DNA of 64,000 bases from Lampropedia hyalina DSM 16112 (GTDB taxonomy: Bacteria > Pseudomonadota > Gammaproteobacteria > Burkholderiales > Burkholderiaceae_C), in assembly GCF_900129055.1 (NCBI RefSeq), contig NZ_FQUZ01000002.1:87319-151318 (forward strand), in the 5' to 3' direction. Shown one piece after another: positions 56,502-64,000 of the stretch. Positions within the stretch are counted from its first letter, which is position 1. Each line of letters opens with the position of its first letter. The notes beneath the pieces were generated by a model. That model was not told the origin of the DNA. It was given only the letters and a program-made list of their open reading frames with translations, and searched no databases. The translations under genes and the position numbers were made by a program.

Positions 56502-56996
56502 ATGCACCATGTATCCACCCCAGCACCGCAGTTCGCCCCGCGCCAGAGCATTGCGCAAGTCGAGGAAGGCCATGAACTGGCCCCGAAATTCGATGCCGCT
56601 GGCCTGATCGCCTGCATCACCACCGATGCCGGAACCGGCGACGTGCTGATGCTGGGCTACATGAACCGCGAAGCCCTCACCCGCACCATCGAAACCGGCG
56701 AGGCCCACTACTGGAGCCGCTCGCGCCAATGCCTGTGGCACAAGGGCGCGACCAGCGCGCTGGTGCAGCAGGTCGAGGAACTGCGCATCGACGACGACCA
56801 GGATGCCATCTGGCTGCGCGTGCGCGTGGCAGGCAGTGGAGCCAGTTGCCACGTCGGCTACCGATCCTGCTTTTACCGCCGCGTACCCGTGGGTGCGCAA
56901 CGCCAGCACGGCAGTGCGCTGGTGTTCACGGAAAACGAAAAAACCTTCGACCCCCAGGCCGTGTACGGCGACGTGCCCAACCCCACGGTACTGTAG
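56502..56996 (+). CDS. hisI: Phosphoribosyl-AMP cyclohydrolase paralogue (HisI2-like)
   Basis: Hydrolyses the purine ring of PR-AMP in histidine synthesis. The 164-residue protein has an unusual N-terminal extension of about 35 residues, then [33 protein letters not shown] and [13 protein letters not shown]. In canonical enzymes the motif DCDxD contains a zinc-ligand Cys, with two more in CHxGxxSC. Here Asp97-Asp98-Asp99 replaces DCD, so that Cys is lost, while Cys116 and Cys123 remain. This and the folE2 neighbour suggest a zinc-sparing paralogue. No other his gene is nearby. Confidence 0.87.
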   Translation: MHHVSTPAPQFAPRQSIAQVEEGHELAPKFDAAGLIACITTDAGTGDVLMLGYMNREALTRTIETGEAHYWSRSRQCLWHKGATSALVQQVEELRIDDDQDAIWLRVRVAGSGASCHVGYRSCFYRRVPVGAQRQHGSALVFTENEKTFDPQAVYGDVPNPTVL

Positions 56997-57004
56997 CCAC
57001 GCAT

Positions 57005-57820
57005 TCAGCGAGACTGGCAACGCGGGCAGAAATAGGTGCTGCGCTGTCCCTGCACCATCTGGCGAATGGGAGTCTGGCAATGGTGGCAAGGCTCACCGGC
57101 ACGGCCATACACATGGGCCGTCAGTTGAAAATGCCCGGCATTGCCATGCACACCGACAAAGTCCCGCAGTGTGCTCCCGCCCTGGGCAATCGCCTGGGAC
57201 AGCACCTGCACAATCGCCGCATGCAGCCGCACCAGCCGCTGGCGGCCCACGCTCCCTGCCGCCACGGCAGGGTCAATGCCCGCCAGAAACAGGGCTTCGC
57301 AGGCATAGATATTGCCCACACCCACCACCACATTGCCCGCCAGCAAGGCCTGCTTGATGCTCACCTGCCGCCCGGCAAAACCGCGTTGCAGAGTGGCGGG
57401 AGTGAAATCGGGCGACAGCGGCTCCACCCCCAGTCCGCCCAGCAGCTTGCGCGCCATCGGTGCGGTATCGCTCTGGGCATACACCAGTGCGCCAAAGCGA
57501 CGCGGGTCGTGCAGGCGCAGAATGCCCTCATCAAAAACCATCTCCACATGGTCATGCACCCCGGCCACGCTGTCGAGCGCGGCCACCCGCACACTGCCCG
57601 ACATGCCCAGGTGCATCAGCAGCAGCCCCTCGCTCAAATCGAACAGCAGATACTTGCCCCGGCGGCGCAGTGCCCGCACCACCCGCCCCTGCACCTGCTG
57701 CGGCGCAATGCCCAGCGGCCAGCGCAGGGGCTTGCCCAGACGCAGGGCGTGAATCGGCTGGCCGACGATGGCATCGGCAATCCCCATGCGGGTCACTTCC
57801 ACTTCCGGCAATTCGGGCAT
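57005..57820 (-). CDS. mutM: Formamidopyrimidine-DNA glycosylase (MutM/Fpg)
   Basis: Base excision repair glycosylase/AP lyase for 8-oxoguanine. The 271-residue protein starts MPELPEVE with catalytic Pro2 and Glu3, contains HLGMSGS, and ends with a zinc finger (CHHCQTPI...CPRCQSR). The ATG at 57820 is required to expose Pro2. It is divergent from the TPR lipoprotein gene and faces hisI tail to tail. Confidence 0.95.
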   Translation of the reverse strand: MPELPEVEVTRMGIADAIVGQPIHALRLGKPLRWPLGIAPQQVQGRVVRALRRRGKYLLFDLSEGLLLMHLGMSGSVRVAALDSVAGVHDHVEMVFDEGILRLHDPRRFGALVYAQSDTAPMARKLLGGLGVEPLSPDFTPATLQRGFAGRQVSIKQALLAGNVVVGVGNIYACEALFLAGIDPAVAAGSVGRQRLVRLHAAIVQVLSQAIAQGGSTLRDFVGVHGNAGHFQLTAHVYGRAGEPCHHCQTPIRQMVQGQRSTYFCPRCQSR

Positions 57821-57991
57821 GATGGGTGTTTTTCTCCAGATCAAAAAAAGCAGCCATGCAAAACGGGCAGGCCATGCACGGCGCAGAAGACAAGGCACTA
57901 TCATTCATATTGGCCTGCCGGGGCGCACTGGCGCGGGGGCGAATCTGAATGATGACACGCCCTGCGCGGGTTCTTCGATTATTATCCCCAC

Positions 57992-59836
57992 ATGCGCACC
58001 ATTTCACCCGTCTTTCTGGCCTCTCTGGGGCTTTGTACCGCGTTGCTGGGCAGTGGTTGCCAGTCGCGCACGCCCGTCGGCCAGCAGACCGCGCCTGCCA
58101 CCCCGGTGGTCGCATCCCCCGCCGTCCCGGCCCTGGCCGCCTCCAGCCCCCTGCCGGAACGCACCGACACGCCGCCCCCACACCTCACCCCCAGGGCACA
58201 GGCCGAAACCCTGTATGAAGTGCTGCTGGCAGAAATACTGGCCGCATCGGGCGAACTCACCGACAGCTACGAACTGCTGATGCGCGCCGGCCAGACCCGC
58301 AACAGCCCGCAACTGTTCCAGCGCGCCACCGAAATCGCCTTCATGGCACAGGACGGCAACCGTGCGCTGCGCTCCACCCAGGCATGGCAGCAGGCCCACC
58401 CGCAATCGCGCGAAGCCAACAAGGCCGTGCTGCAAGTGCTGCTGGCCCTGAACCAGATCGACCAGACCGAATGGCATCTGCAACAGGAACTGAGCCAGAG
58501 CAGCGATGCCGAAATGGCCGAAAACCTCTACGCCATTCCGTTGCTTTACCAGCGCGCCCCCCAACGCGAACAGGTGCTGCACACCGTCACTGCTGCGCTG
58601 CAAGCCCTGCTGCAACCCGACTCCCCCTGGTACGCCGACGCACTGGCCGTACTGGGTCGCCTGCACCTGCAAGCCCAGGATGGCGACACCGCCCACGCAC
58701 TGATGCAGCAGGGAACCGCCCACAACCCGGCCTCCAGTGGCGTCGCCTTTCTGGCACTGGAGCTGCTGTCACAGGGCGATGCCGCCGCAGAACCCGTGGT
58801 ACAGGCCTACGCCCGCCGCGACGATGCCCTGCCCCCCTTCCTGATGGCCTACTCCCGCCTGCTGCTGGCCGAACAGGATCACCCGCAGGCACTGCAAGTG
58901 CTCGAACAACTCACCCGCCGCCAACCCGACCAGCCCGACACCTGGCTGGGGCTGGCCGCGCTGCAAACCCACACCCGGCAGCACACCCAGGCCGAAGCCT
59001 CGCTCCAGCAATTCGAACGCCTCATCGAAGCCCTGCCCGACTCCCCGCTTCAGGATCAGGCCCGCAACGAAGCCGCGCTGCTCCACGCCCAGATCGCCCA
59101 GCAGCAGCAACAATACGACAAGGCACTGGAGTGGCTGGAGCGCGTGGACGACCCGCAGCAATTCTTCAGCATCCAGGTACAGCGCGCCTCGCTGCTGGCA
59201 CGGCAGGGCAAACTGACGCAGGCACGCCAGTTGCTGCAACAACTGCCCGCCTTCGACCCACGCACCCGTGCCCTGAAAGTACGCGCCGAAGTCCAGTTGC
59301 TGCGCGACAGCGGCCTCTACCAGGAAGCCTTCACCCTGCACCAGACCCTGGTGGACAGCCATGCCGACGACGATGAAGTGCTCTACGAACAGGCCCTGCT
59401 GGCCGAACGCACCGGCCAATGGGACACGATGGAACGACTGCTGCGGCAAGTCATCGCCCGCTCGCCCGACTTCCACCACGCCAAAAACGCCCTGGGCTAC
59501 TCGCTGGCCGACCGTGGCATTCGCCTGCGTGAGGCCCGCGAACTGCTGGAGCAGGCCATTGCGCTGGCCCCCGGCGACCCCTTCATCACCGACAGCCTGG
59601 GCTGGCTGGAATACCGCAGTGGCAACCTGGGCCGTGCACAGGAGTTGCTGGCACAGGCCTTCGATGCCCAGCCCGATGCCGAAATCGCCGCCCACCTTGG
59701 CGAAGTGCTCTGGAAACTGGGCCAACCCCAGCAAGCCCGCAGCATCTGGCAACAGGGCCTGCAACTCGATGCCGACAGCCGCACCCTGAAAGAAACCATC
59801 CAGAGACTGGATCGACATGGCACCCCGCTGCGCTGA
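57992..59836 (+). CDS. TPR-repeat lipoprotein
   Basis: A 614-residue predicted lipoprotein with lipobox LLGSGC (Cys23) and TPR units through most of its length (for example EVLYEQALLAERTGQWDTMERLLRQVIARSPDFHHAKNALGYSLADRG and DSLGWLEYRSGNLGRAQELLAQAFDAQPD). It is commonly encoded before lolB in betaproteobacteria and probably scaffolds proteins at the inner face of the outer membrane. Its precise role is unknown. lolB follows at once. Confidence 0.87.
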   Translation: MRTISPVFLASLGLCTALLGSGCQSRTPVGQQTAPATPVVASPAVPALAASSPLPERTDTPPPHLTPRAQAETLYEVLLAEILAASGELTDSYELLMRAGQTRNSPQLFQRATEIAFMAQDGNRALRSTQAWQQAHPQSREANKAVLQVLLALNQIDQTEWHLQQELSQSSDAEMAENLYAIPLLYQRAPQREQVLHTVTAALQALLQPDSPWYADALAVLGRLHLQAQDGDTAHALMQQGTAHNPASSGVAFLALELLSQGDAAAEPVVQAYARRDDALPPFLMAYSRLLLAEQDHPQALQVLEQLTRRQPDQPDTWLGLAALQTHTRQHTQAEASLQQFERLIEALPDSPLQDQARNEAALLHAQIAQQQQQYDKALEWLERVDDPQQFFSIQVQRASLLARQGKLTQARQLLQQLPAFDPRTRALKVRAEVQLLRDSGLYQEAFTLHQTLVDSHADDDEVLYEQALLAERTGQWDTMERLLRQVIARSPDFHHAKNALGYSLADRGIRLREARELLEQAIALAPGDPFITDSLGWLEYRSGNLGRAQELLAQAFDAQPDAEIAAHLGEVLWKLGQPQQARSIWQQGLQLDADSRTLKETIQRLDRHGTPLR

Positions 59837-59861
59837 CCCCCTGCCCACCACCACTGCCTCC

Positions 59862-60368
59862 ATGCTGCCGCGCCGGCAATGGCTGCTGCGCTGGGGCAGC
59901 GTTGCAGCGGCACTGGCCCTGTCCGCGTGCAGCCTTGCGCCACGCCAGCCCTACCGGGGTCGCCCCGGCCACTGGCGCGGCCGCATCTCCATCCAACTGG
60001 AAGAAGCCGACCGCCCCCAGTCCTACATTGCCAGCTTCCTGCTCCAGGGGCATATCGGGCACGGCACACTCAACGTTTACAGCCCCATCGGCACCACCAT
60101 CGCCCAGTTGCGCTGGGATGGACGCAGGGCCGAACTGGACGATGGCACACAGATCACCCGGGATCGCTCGCTCGACCAGTTACTGGCACAGGTCTTCGGT
60201 ACCCCCCTGCCCACCGAAGCCCTGTTCGCCTGGCTGGCGGGCGAAGCCGCGCAGGCCAGCGGCTGGCAGGTGAATCTGGAACGCTACGCCCAGGGACGCA
60301 TCGATGCGATACGCCACAGCCCGCTGCCCACCACCCGGATGCGCATCGTGCTGCACAGCGAAGAATAG
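59862..60368 (+). CDS. lolB: Outer-membrane lipoprotein receptor LolB
   Basis: Anchors LolA-delivered lipoproteins in the outer membrane. The 168-residue protein has lipobox ALSAC (Cys23) and mature segments WRGRISIQLE..., GTLNVYSPIGTTIAQLRWDG. I chose the ATG at 59862, which gives a standard signal peptide; a start at 59817 overlaps the upstream gene by 20 bp. In many betaproteobacteria ispE follows lolB; here the 325 bp to tRNA-Gln hold no ispE. Confidence 0.85.
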   Translation: MLPRRQWLLRWGSVAAALALSACSLAPRQPYRGRPGHWRGRISIQLEEADRPQSYIASFLLQGHIGHGTLNVYSPIGTTIAQLRWDGRRAELDDGTQITRDRSLDQLLAQVFGTPLPTEALFAWLAGEAAQASGWQVNLERYAQGRIDAIRHSPLPTTRMRIVLHSEE

Positions 60369-60405
60369 CGTCCACATTCCCGCCTGAACCATTCTTCAGA
60401 ATTTT

Positions 60406-60434
60406 TGCAAAAACTCGAAAAAACCGCGTATAAT
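60406..60434 (+). promoter_or_regulatory. Sigma-70 promoter in the lolB-tRNA-Gln gap
   Basis: TTGCAA-N17-TATAAT, consensus-like. It reads toward tRNA-Gln. The segment after it up to 60530 has a possible GGTGCA/TGCACC hairpin (60489-60512) but no gene. Confidence 0.65.
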
Positions 60435-60533
60435 TTTGCGCTTCGCTGCATCACTCGACGAGTTTGACGAAAACTGATCGGCGGCTTCGGTGCAGGTCTT
60501 ACCGCTTGCACCATGCAAAAAAACACAGAGTCC

Positions 60534-60563
60534 TTGTTCGGGTTCGTTTTTTTCTGCTACAAT
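60534..60563 (+). promoter_or_regulatory. Second promoter before tRNA-Gln
   Basis: TTGTTC-N18-TACAAT, about 130 bp upstream of the tRNA, preceding the perfect palindrome at 60664. Probably drives tRNA-Gln and perhaps prs. Confidence 0.5.
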
Positions 60564-60663
60564 GCCGCGCTTATTCACTGCATATTGTGTGAATAGCAGA
60601 TCAAAGCAGGGCACTGCTGAATGCTCTACAACAAACTGGCCGGTTGTAGCAGCAAGGTTTCAT

Positions 60664-60689
60664 GATAGAAACCCAATTGGGTTTCTATC
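60664..60689. other. 26-bp perfect palindrome before tRNA-Gln
   Basis: GATAGAAACCC-AATT-GGGTTTCTATC, 4 bp upstream of the mature tRNA 5' end. In RNA it would form an 11-bp stem with an AATT loop in the tRNA leader, possibly a processing or attenuation structure. Confidence 0.7.
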
Positions 60690-60693
60690 GCGT

Positions 60694-60770
60694 AGGGGAG
60701 TCGCCAAGTTGGTTAAGGCACCGGATTTTGATTCCGGCATTCGAGGGTTCGAATCCTTCCTCCCCTGCCA
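60694..60770 (+). tRNA. tRNA-Gln (anticodon TTG)
   Basis: 77 nt with encoded CCA. Acceptor AGGGGAG pairs with CTCCCCT; D-arm GCC...GGC; anticodon loop TTTTGAT on CCGGA/TCCGG gives TTG; T-loop GTTCGAATC. It lies 54 bp before prs, the usual betaproteobacterial position. Confidence 0.97.
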
Positions 60771-60824
60771 CCATTTCTGATCGATTGCATTCGATTTTCC
60801 CCACACCCCCACTGTGGCGATCCT

Positions 60825-61802
60825 ATGAGCCAATACCACAATCCCGATTTCATGGTGTTCACCGGCAACGCCAACCCTGCCTTGGCCGAGCAAATTGCGC
60901 ACCATCTGGGCATCAGCCTGGGTGCTGTCCATGTGGGCCGCTTCTCCGATGGCGAAGTCACCGTGGAAATCAAGCAAAACGTGCGTGCGCGTGATGTCTT
61001 CGTCGTGCAATCGACCTGCGCCCCGACCAACGACAGCCTGATGGAACTGCTCATCATGGTCGATGCCCTCAAGCGGGCCTCCGCCGAGCGCATCAGTGCC
61101 GTGATTCCGTACTTTGGCTATGCGCGTCAGGATCGCCGCCCCCGCTCCACCCGCGTGCCCATCTCTGCCAAGGTCGTCGCCAACCTGCTGGAAACCGTGG
61201 GCGTGGCGCGCGTGCTGACCATGGACCTGCACGCCGACCAGATTCAGGGCTTCTTCGACATCCCGGTGGACAACATCTACGCCTCGCCCATCCTGCTCAA
61301 CGACCTGCGCCAGAAGCAGTACGAAGACCTGCTGGTGGTCTCGCCCGACGTGGGCGGCGTGGTGCGGGCACGCGCCCTGGCCAAGGAACTGGGCTGCGAC
61401 CTCGCCATCATCGACAAACGCCGCCCCAAGGCCAACGTCAGCGAAGTGATGAACATCATCGGTGACGTGGAAAACCGCAACTGCATCATCATGGACGACA
61501 TGATCGACACCGCCGGCACGCTGCTCAAGGCCGCCGAAGTGCTCAAGGAGCGCGGTGCGAAAAAAGTCTACGCCTACTGCACGCACCCGATCTTTTCCGG
61601 CCCGGCCGTGGACCGCATCAGCAGCGGCGCAGCCCTGGATGAAGTGGTCGTCACCAACACCATTCCATTGAGCGAGGCGGCCCGCCAGTGCGGCAAGATC
61701 CGCCAGCTCAGTGCCGCCCCGCTGATTGCCGAAACCATCCAGCGCATTGCCAAGGGCGATTCGGTCATGAGCCTGTTCAACGATCAGGACGCGCTGTTCT
61801 GA
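60825..61802 (+). CDS. prs: Ribose-phosphate pyrophosphokinase
   Basis: Makes PRPP from ribose 5-phosphate and ATP for nucleotide, histidine and tryptophan synthesis. The 325-residue protein has the N-terminal [15 protein letters not shown], the ATP-binding flexible-loop region [44 protein letters not shown], and the PRPP-binding motif [15 protein letters not shown]. rplY follows after a hairpin. Confidence 0.96.
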   Translation: MSQYHNPDFMVFTGNANPALAEQIAHHLGISLGAVHVGRFSDGEVTVEIKQNVRARDVFVVQSTCAPTNDSLMELLIMVDALKRASAERISAVIPYFGYARQDRRPRSTRVPISAKVVANLLETVGVARVLTMDLHADQIQGFFDIPVDNIYASPILLNDLRQKQYEDLLVVSPDVGGVVRARALAKELGCDLAIIDKRRPKANVSEVMNIIGDVENRNCIIMDDMIDTAGTLLKAAEVLKERGAKKVYAYCTHPIFSGPAVDRISSGAALDEVVVTNTIPLSEAARQCGKIRQLSAAPLIAETIQRIAKGDSVMSLFNDQDALF

Positions 61803-61849
61803 CCTGACTCTGGCGTGCAGGGCGCGCCGGTTCCGATTTCACAACCATG

Positions 61850-61863
61850 CCCCCGAACGGGGG
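61850..61863 (+). other. Hairpin between prs and rplY
   Basis: CCCCCG-AA-CGGGGG followed by TATTTTC; a short, very stable stem that could be a weak terminator or attenuator ahead of rplY. Confidence 0.5.
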
Positions 61864-61919
61864 TATTTTCATCAACCGGGCATCGCTGGTCGCGGCATGC
61901 CCTTCACGGAGAAAAAATC

Positions 61920-62516
61920 ATGCAAATCTCTGCATACACACGCGCTAAGCAAGGAACGGGTGCGAGCCGCCGCCTGCGCATTGGTGGCCGTACCCCCGGC
62001 ATCGTCTATGGCGGTTCCGAGCAGCCCCAACTGATCGAACTGGACCACAACCCCCTGTGGTTCGCGCTGCAAAAGGAAGCATTCCACGCCAGCGTGCTCG
62101 ATCTGGAAATCGACGGCAAGACCGAGAAAGTCCTGCTGCGCGACGTGCAATACCACCCCTACAAGCAACTGGTGCTGCACCTCGACTTCCAGCGCGTCAA
62201 TGAGAAGACCCGCCTGCACATGACTGTGCCACTGCACTTCAGCGGTGCCGAAGAGTCCGATGCAGTCAAGACCGAAGGCCAGCTGGTGAACACCGTCACC
62301 ACCGAAATCGAAGTGAGCTGCATGCCTGCCGACCTGCCCGAATTCGTCACTGTGGATCTGAGCACACTGAAGAAAAACGGTGTGGTGCGCCTGCGCGACA
62401 TCAAGCTGCCACGCGGCGTGAACATCACCAAACGCCAACTGGCCACCAACGCCGTACTGGCCAACGCATCCCCTGCCCCGGAAGAAGAAGCCCCTGCGGC
62501 AGAAGCCACTGCCTGA
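61920..62516 (+). CDS. rplY: 50S ribosomal protein L25/general stress protein Ctc
   Basis: 5S rRNA-binding protein of the CTC type, 198 residues: an L25 domain (RTPGIVYGG, LLRDVQYHPYKQLVLHLDFQRV) plus a C-terminal TL5-like beta domain (VVRLRDIKLPRGVNIT), ending in an Ala/Glu-rich tail. The ATG at 61920 follows an ACGGAG site; upstream codons lack similarity. Located between prs and pth as usual. Confidence 0.94.
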   Translation: MQISAYTRAKQGTGASRRLRIGGRTPGIVYGGSEQPQLIELDHNPLWFALQKEAFHASVLDLEIDGKTEKVLLRDVQYHPYKQLVLHLDFQRVNEKTRLHMTVPLHFSGAEESDAVKTEGQLVNTVTTEIEVSCMPADLPEFVTVDLSTLKKNGVVRLRDIKLPRGVNITKRQLATNAVLANASPAPEEEAPAAEATA

Positions 62517-62589
62517 TTGAACGGCAGTGCCGAATGGCAACCCATGCCCGGCCCACAGCCTGGGGCGGTTGCCATTCACACCGGAAATC

Positions 62590-62622
62590 AAGCCTGACCG
62601 ACAGCCCGTTGGTCAGGCTTTT
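62590..62622 (+). terminator. Terminator after rplY
   Basis: AGCCTGACC / GGTCAGGCT stem with an 11-nt loop followed by TTTG, 74 bp after the rplY stop and 17 bp before pth. The T-run is short, so partial read-through into pth is likely. Confidence 0.65.
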
Positions 62623-62639
62623 GTCTTGAGGTCTTTACC

Positions 62640-63227
62640 ATGTTGAAACTGCTGGTCGGGCTGGGCAACCCCGGCACGGAATACGAACGCACCCGCCACA
62701 ATGCCGGCTTCTGGTGGATGGATGAATTGTCACGCCAGTATCCCGTAAGCTGGAACGTGGAACGCGGCTTTGCGGGCTGGGTGGCGAAGGCTCAGCTGCA
62801 TGGCCAGCCTGTCTGGCTGCTCAAGCCCAGCACCTTCATGAACCGCTCCGGGCAGGCTGTGGCCGCGCTGGCACGGTTCTACAAAATCCTTCCCGAAGAA
62901 ATTCTGGTCGTTCACGATGAACTGGACCTGCAACCCGGCCAGGCGCGCCTGAAACTCGGCGGCAGCCACGCCGGACACAACGGCCTCAAGGACATTCAGG
63001 CGCAACTTGGCAGCAATGCCTACTGGCGACTGCGCCTGGGTGTGGGGCATCCGGGGGTGCGCTCCGAAGTGATTCACTGGGTGCTGCAAAAGCCTTCACC
63101 CGACGACCGCATCGCCATCGATCAGGCCATCGACCGCTGCCTGCGCGCCTTGCCCGATCTGCTGCCCGCAGAAATGGAACTGGCCATGCGTACCATCCAT
63201 ACCATGCCATGCCCGCATAAGCCCTGA
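62640..63227 (+). CDS. pth: Peptidyl-tRNA hydrolase
   Basis: Recycles peptidyl-tRNA released from stalled ribosomes. The 195-residue protein shows [21 protein letters not shown] (catalytic His), [24 protein letters not shown] and [12 protein letters not shown]. It completes the prs-rplY-pth group. The short gap of about 28 bp after it leads to the convergent kinase remnant. Confidence 0.96.
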   Translation: MLKLLVGLGNPGTEYERTRHNAGFWWMDELSRQYPVSWNVERGFAGWVAKAQLHGQPVWLLKPSTFMNRSGQAVAALARFYKILPEEILVVHDELDLQPGQARLKLGGSHAGHNGLKDIQAQLGSNAYWRLRLGVGHPGVRSEVIHWVLQKPSPDDRIAIDQAIDRCLRALPDLLPAEMELAMRTIHTMPCPHKP

Positions 63228-63255
63228 TTCCTCAGGCCAGAGAGGGCTTTGACTG

Positions 63256-63735
63256 TCAATAGCAACGAGTCATCGTAATGGTGATCAACGCACCGCCATG
63301 GGCACCCATGCCAATGGAAATGTCACCACCGTGCGATTCAATGACCGCCTTCGCAATGGCCAGTCCCAGTCCATTGCCTCCGGTGTCCCGATTACGGGAA
63401 GGCTCAAGCCGCACGAATGGTTCGAATACCCTATCACGATCGGCTTCAGCAATACCTGGGCCATGATCCTCGATCAGAATCAGCACATGCTCTTCCCGCC
63501 TGACAACACGGATGTTCGCCTCGCCGCCATAGCGAATGGCGTTCTGCGCAATGTTGCGGATGGCACGCTTGAACGCATTCATTCGCAGCGGCAGCATCAC
63601 GTCGTCCGGCATGTCCAGAGTCGCCAGGCCACCCTCCTCGATCAATTCATTGACCAGACTGCGCAACAACCCGGCAATCTGAAGTTCCCCCCATTGACCG
63701 GACACCTTATATTTCTCAAAGAAGGAGTCCATCAT
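63256..63735 (-). pseudogene. Sensor histidine kinase, 5'-truncated by an IS insertion
   Basis: Only the C-terminal HATPase domain remains: N box NAFKRAIRNIAQNAIRYGG, G1 EDHGPGI, F box RVFEPFV and G2 GGNGLGLAIA. The sensor, membrane and phosphoacceptor-histidine (H-box) regions are missing. The apparent start MMDSFFEKYKVSGQ derives from the end of the IS3-family element; genuine kinase sequence begins around 63694. The remaining domain resembles EnvZ/RstB-type kinases. The response regulator gene is not in the window. Confidence 0.82.
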
Positions 63736-64000
63736 GTCTTCAAAACGCCCGCAGTATCCACCTGAGTTTCGCAGTCAAATTGTTGAGCTGGCCAAAGCAG
63801 GTCGCACACATGCTGAACTTGCCCGAGAGTTTGGATGCCACGCCACCAGCATTGGCACCTGGGTTCGCCAGAGTCAAATTGATGAAACCGGCGATACGTC
63901 TTCAGATGCACCGTTGAGCACCGCTGAGCGCCAAGAATTGACCGCATTACGGCGCGAGCTCAGGCAAGTTAAGCAGGAGCGCGATATCTTGGCAAAGGCT
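63695..64000 (+). mobile_element. IS3-family insertion sequence, left end, truncated by window edge
   Basis: The putative left terminal repeat starts TGACCGGACACC at 63695, at the point where kinase similarity stops. It is followed by an OrfA transposase gene. The right end, OrfB and the target duplication lie outside the window. Confidence 0.75.
63734..64000 (+). CDS. IS3-family transposase OrfA, partial
   Basis: First 89 residues of a small HTH transposase subunit (SSKRPQYPPEFRSQIVELAKAGRTHAELAREFG..., ending in the leucine-zipper-like ELTALRRELRQVKQERDILAKA). GAAGGAG precedes the ATG. OrfB (DDE catalytic subunit), normally made by -1 frameshift, would lie beyond the right edge. Confidence 0.9.
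   Translation, partial: MSSKRPQYPPEFRSQIVELAKAGRTHAELAREFGCHATSIGTWVRQSQIDETGDTSSDAPLSTAERQELTALRRELRQVKQERDILAKA

Noticed and set aside
60490..60780. 96-codon frame before prs
   Set aside because: It spans the promoter, the 26-bp palindrome and tRNA-Gln; not a protein gene.

Overview
This 64 kb window is a chromosomal segment of a high-GC betaproteobacterium. The gene neighbourhoods (leuS-lptE, ptsN-hprK, exbB-exbD-lpxK, TPR protein-lolB-tRNA-Gln-prs-rplY-pth, glyS-csaA-plsC) are those of Burkholderiales, most like the Comamonadaceae; I cannot name the genus. All assignments come from reading translations, motifs and gene order by eye, without database searches.

Layout. 0-5 kb: a flavin dehydrogenase-etfB-etfA operon (etfA runs off the left edge), divergent from a LysR regulator that overlaps a hutG-like deformylase. 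5-7 kb: amtB-glnK behind a near-perfect sigma-54 promoter. 7-10 kb: leuS-lptE. 10-17.5 kb: a metNIQ-like ABC transporter plus an orphan OppA-type binding protein, bracketed by two LLM flavin monooxygenases, probably for organosulfur scavenging. 17.5-25.5 kb: ppx, then a GABA catabolic locus (MocR/GabR regulator, gabT, gabP, gabD) with a MITE-like palindromic element between gabT and gabP. 25.5-27 kb: an AT-rich accessory island with two small lipoproteins, an XRE regulator with tandem operator-like repeats, and two repeat families. 27-32.5 kb: an orphan RND adaptor, a CYTH-CHAD protein, a MoxR ATPase, an RNA-binding protein and an SDR. 32.5-37.6 kb: mutS and a DEAD-box helicase with a long leader. 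37.6-40.4 kb: a second MITE-like element and a large secreted zinc metalloprotease. 40.7-47.4 kb: a methyltransferase, glyS (with an odd AT-rich in-frame insert), csaA, plsC, ptsN-hprK and tsaB. 47.4-53.3 kb: a repeat, rnr, tRNA-Leu, lpxK-exbD-exbB and two hypotheticals. 53.4-57 kb: a compact folE2-flavoprotein-transporter-hisI operon. 57-63.2 kb: mutM, TPR lipoprotein, lolB, tRNA-Gln, prs, rplY, pth. 63.2-64 kb: a histidine kinase cut by an IS3-family element that runs off the right edge.

The most interesting unit is the 53.3-57 kb operon. It joins the alternative GTP cyclohydrolase FolE2 to a HisI paralogue in which a canonical zinc-ligand cysteine is replaced by aspartate. Between them lie a CzcO-like flavoprotein with a cysteine-rich tail and a BASS/ACR3-like transporter. 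This looks like a zinc-sparing operon with two uncharacterised members. Other notable items are a pair of dispersed repeats whose 46-bp central loop is inverted between copies, a MITE-like family, the two-monooxygenase sulfur cluster, and the insertion within glyS.
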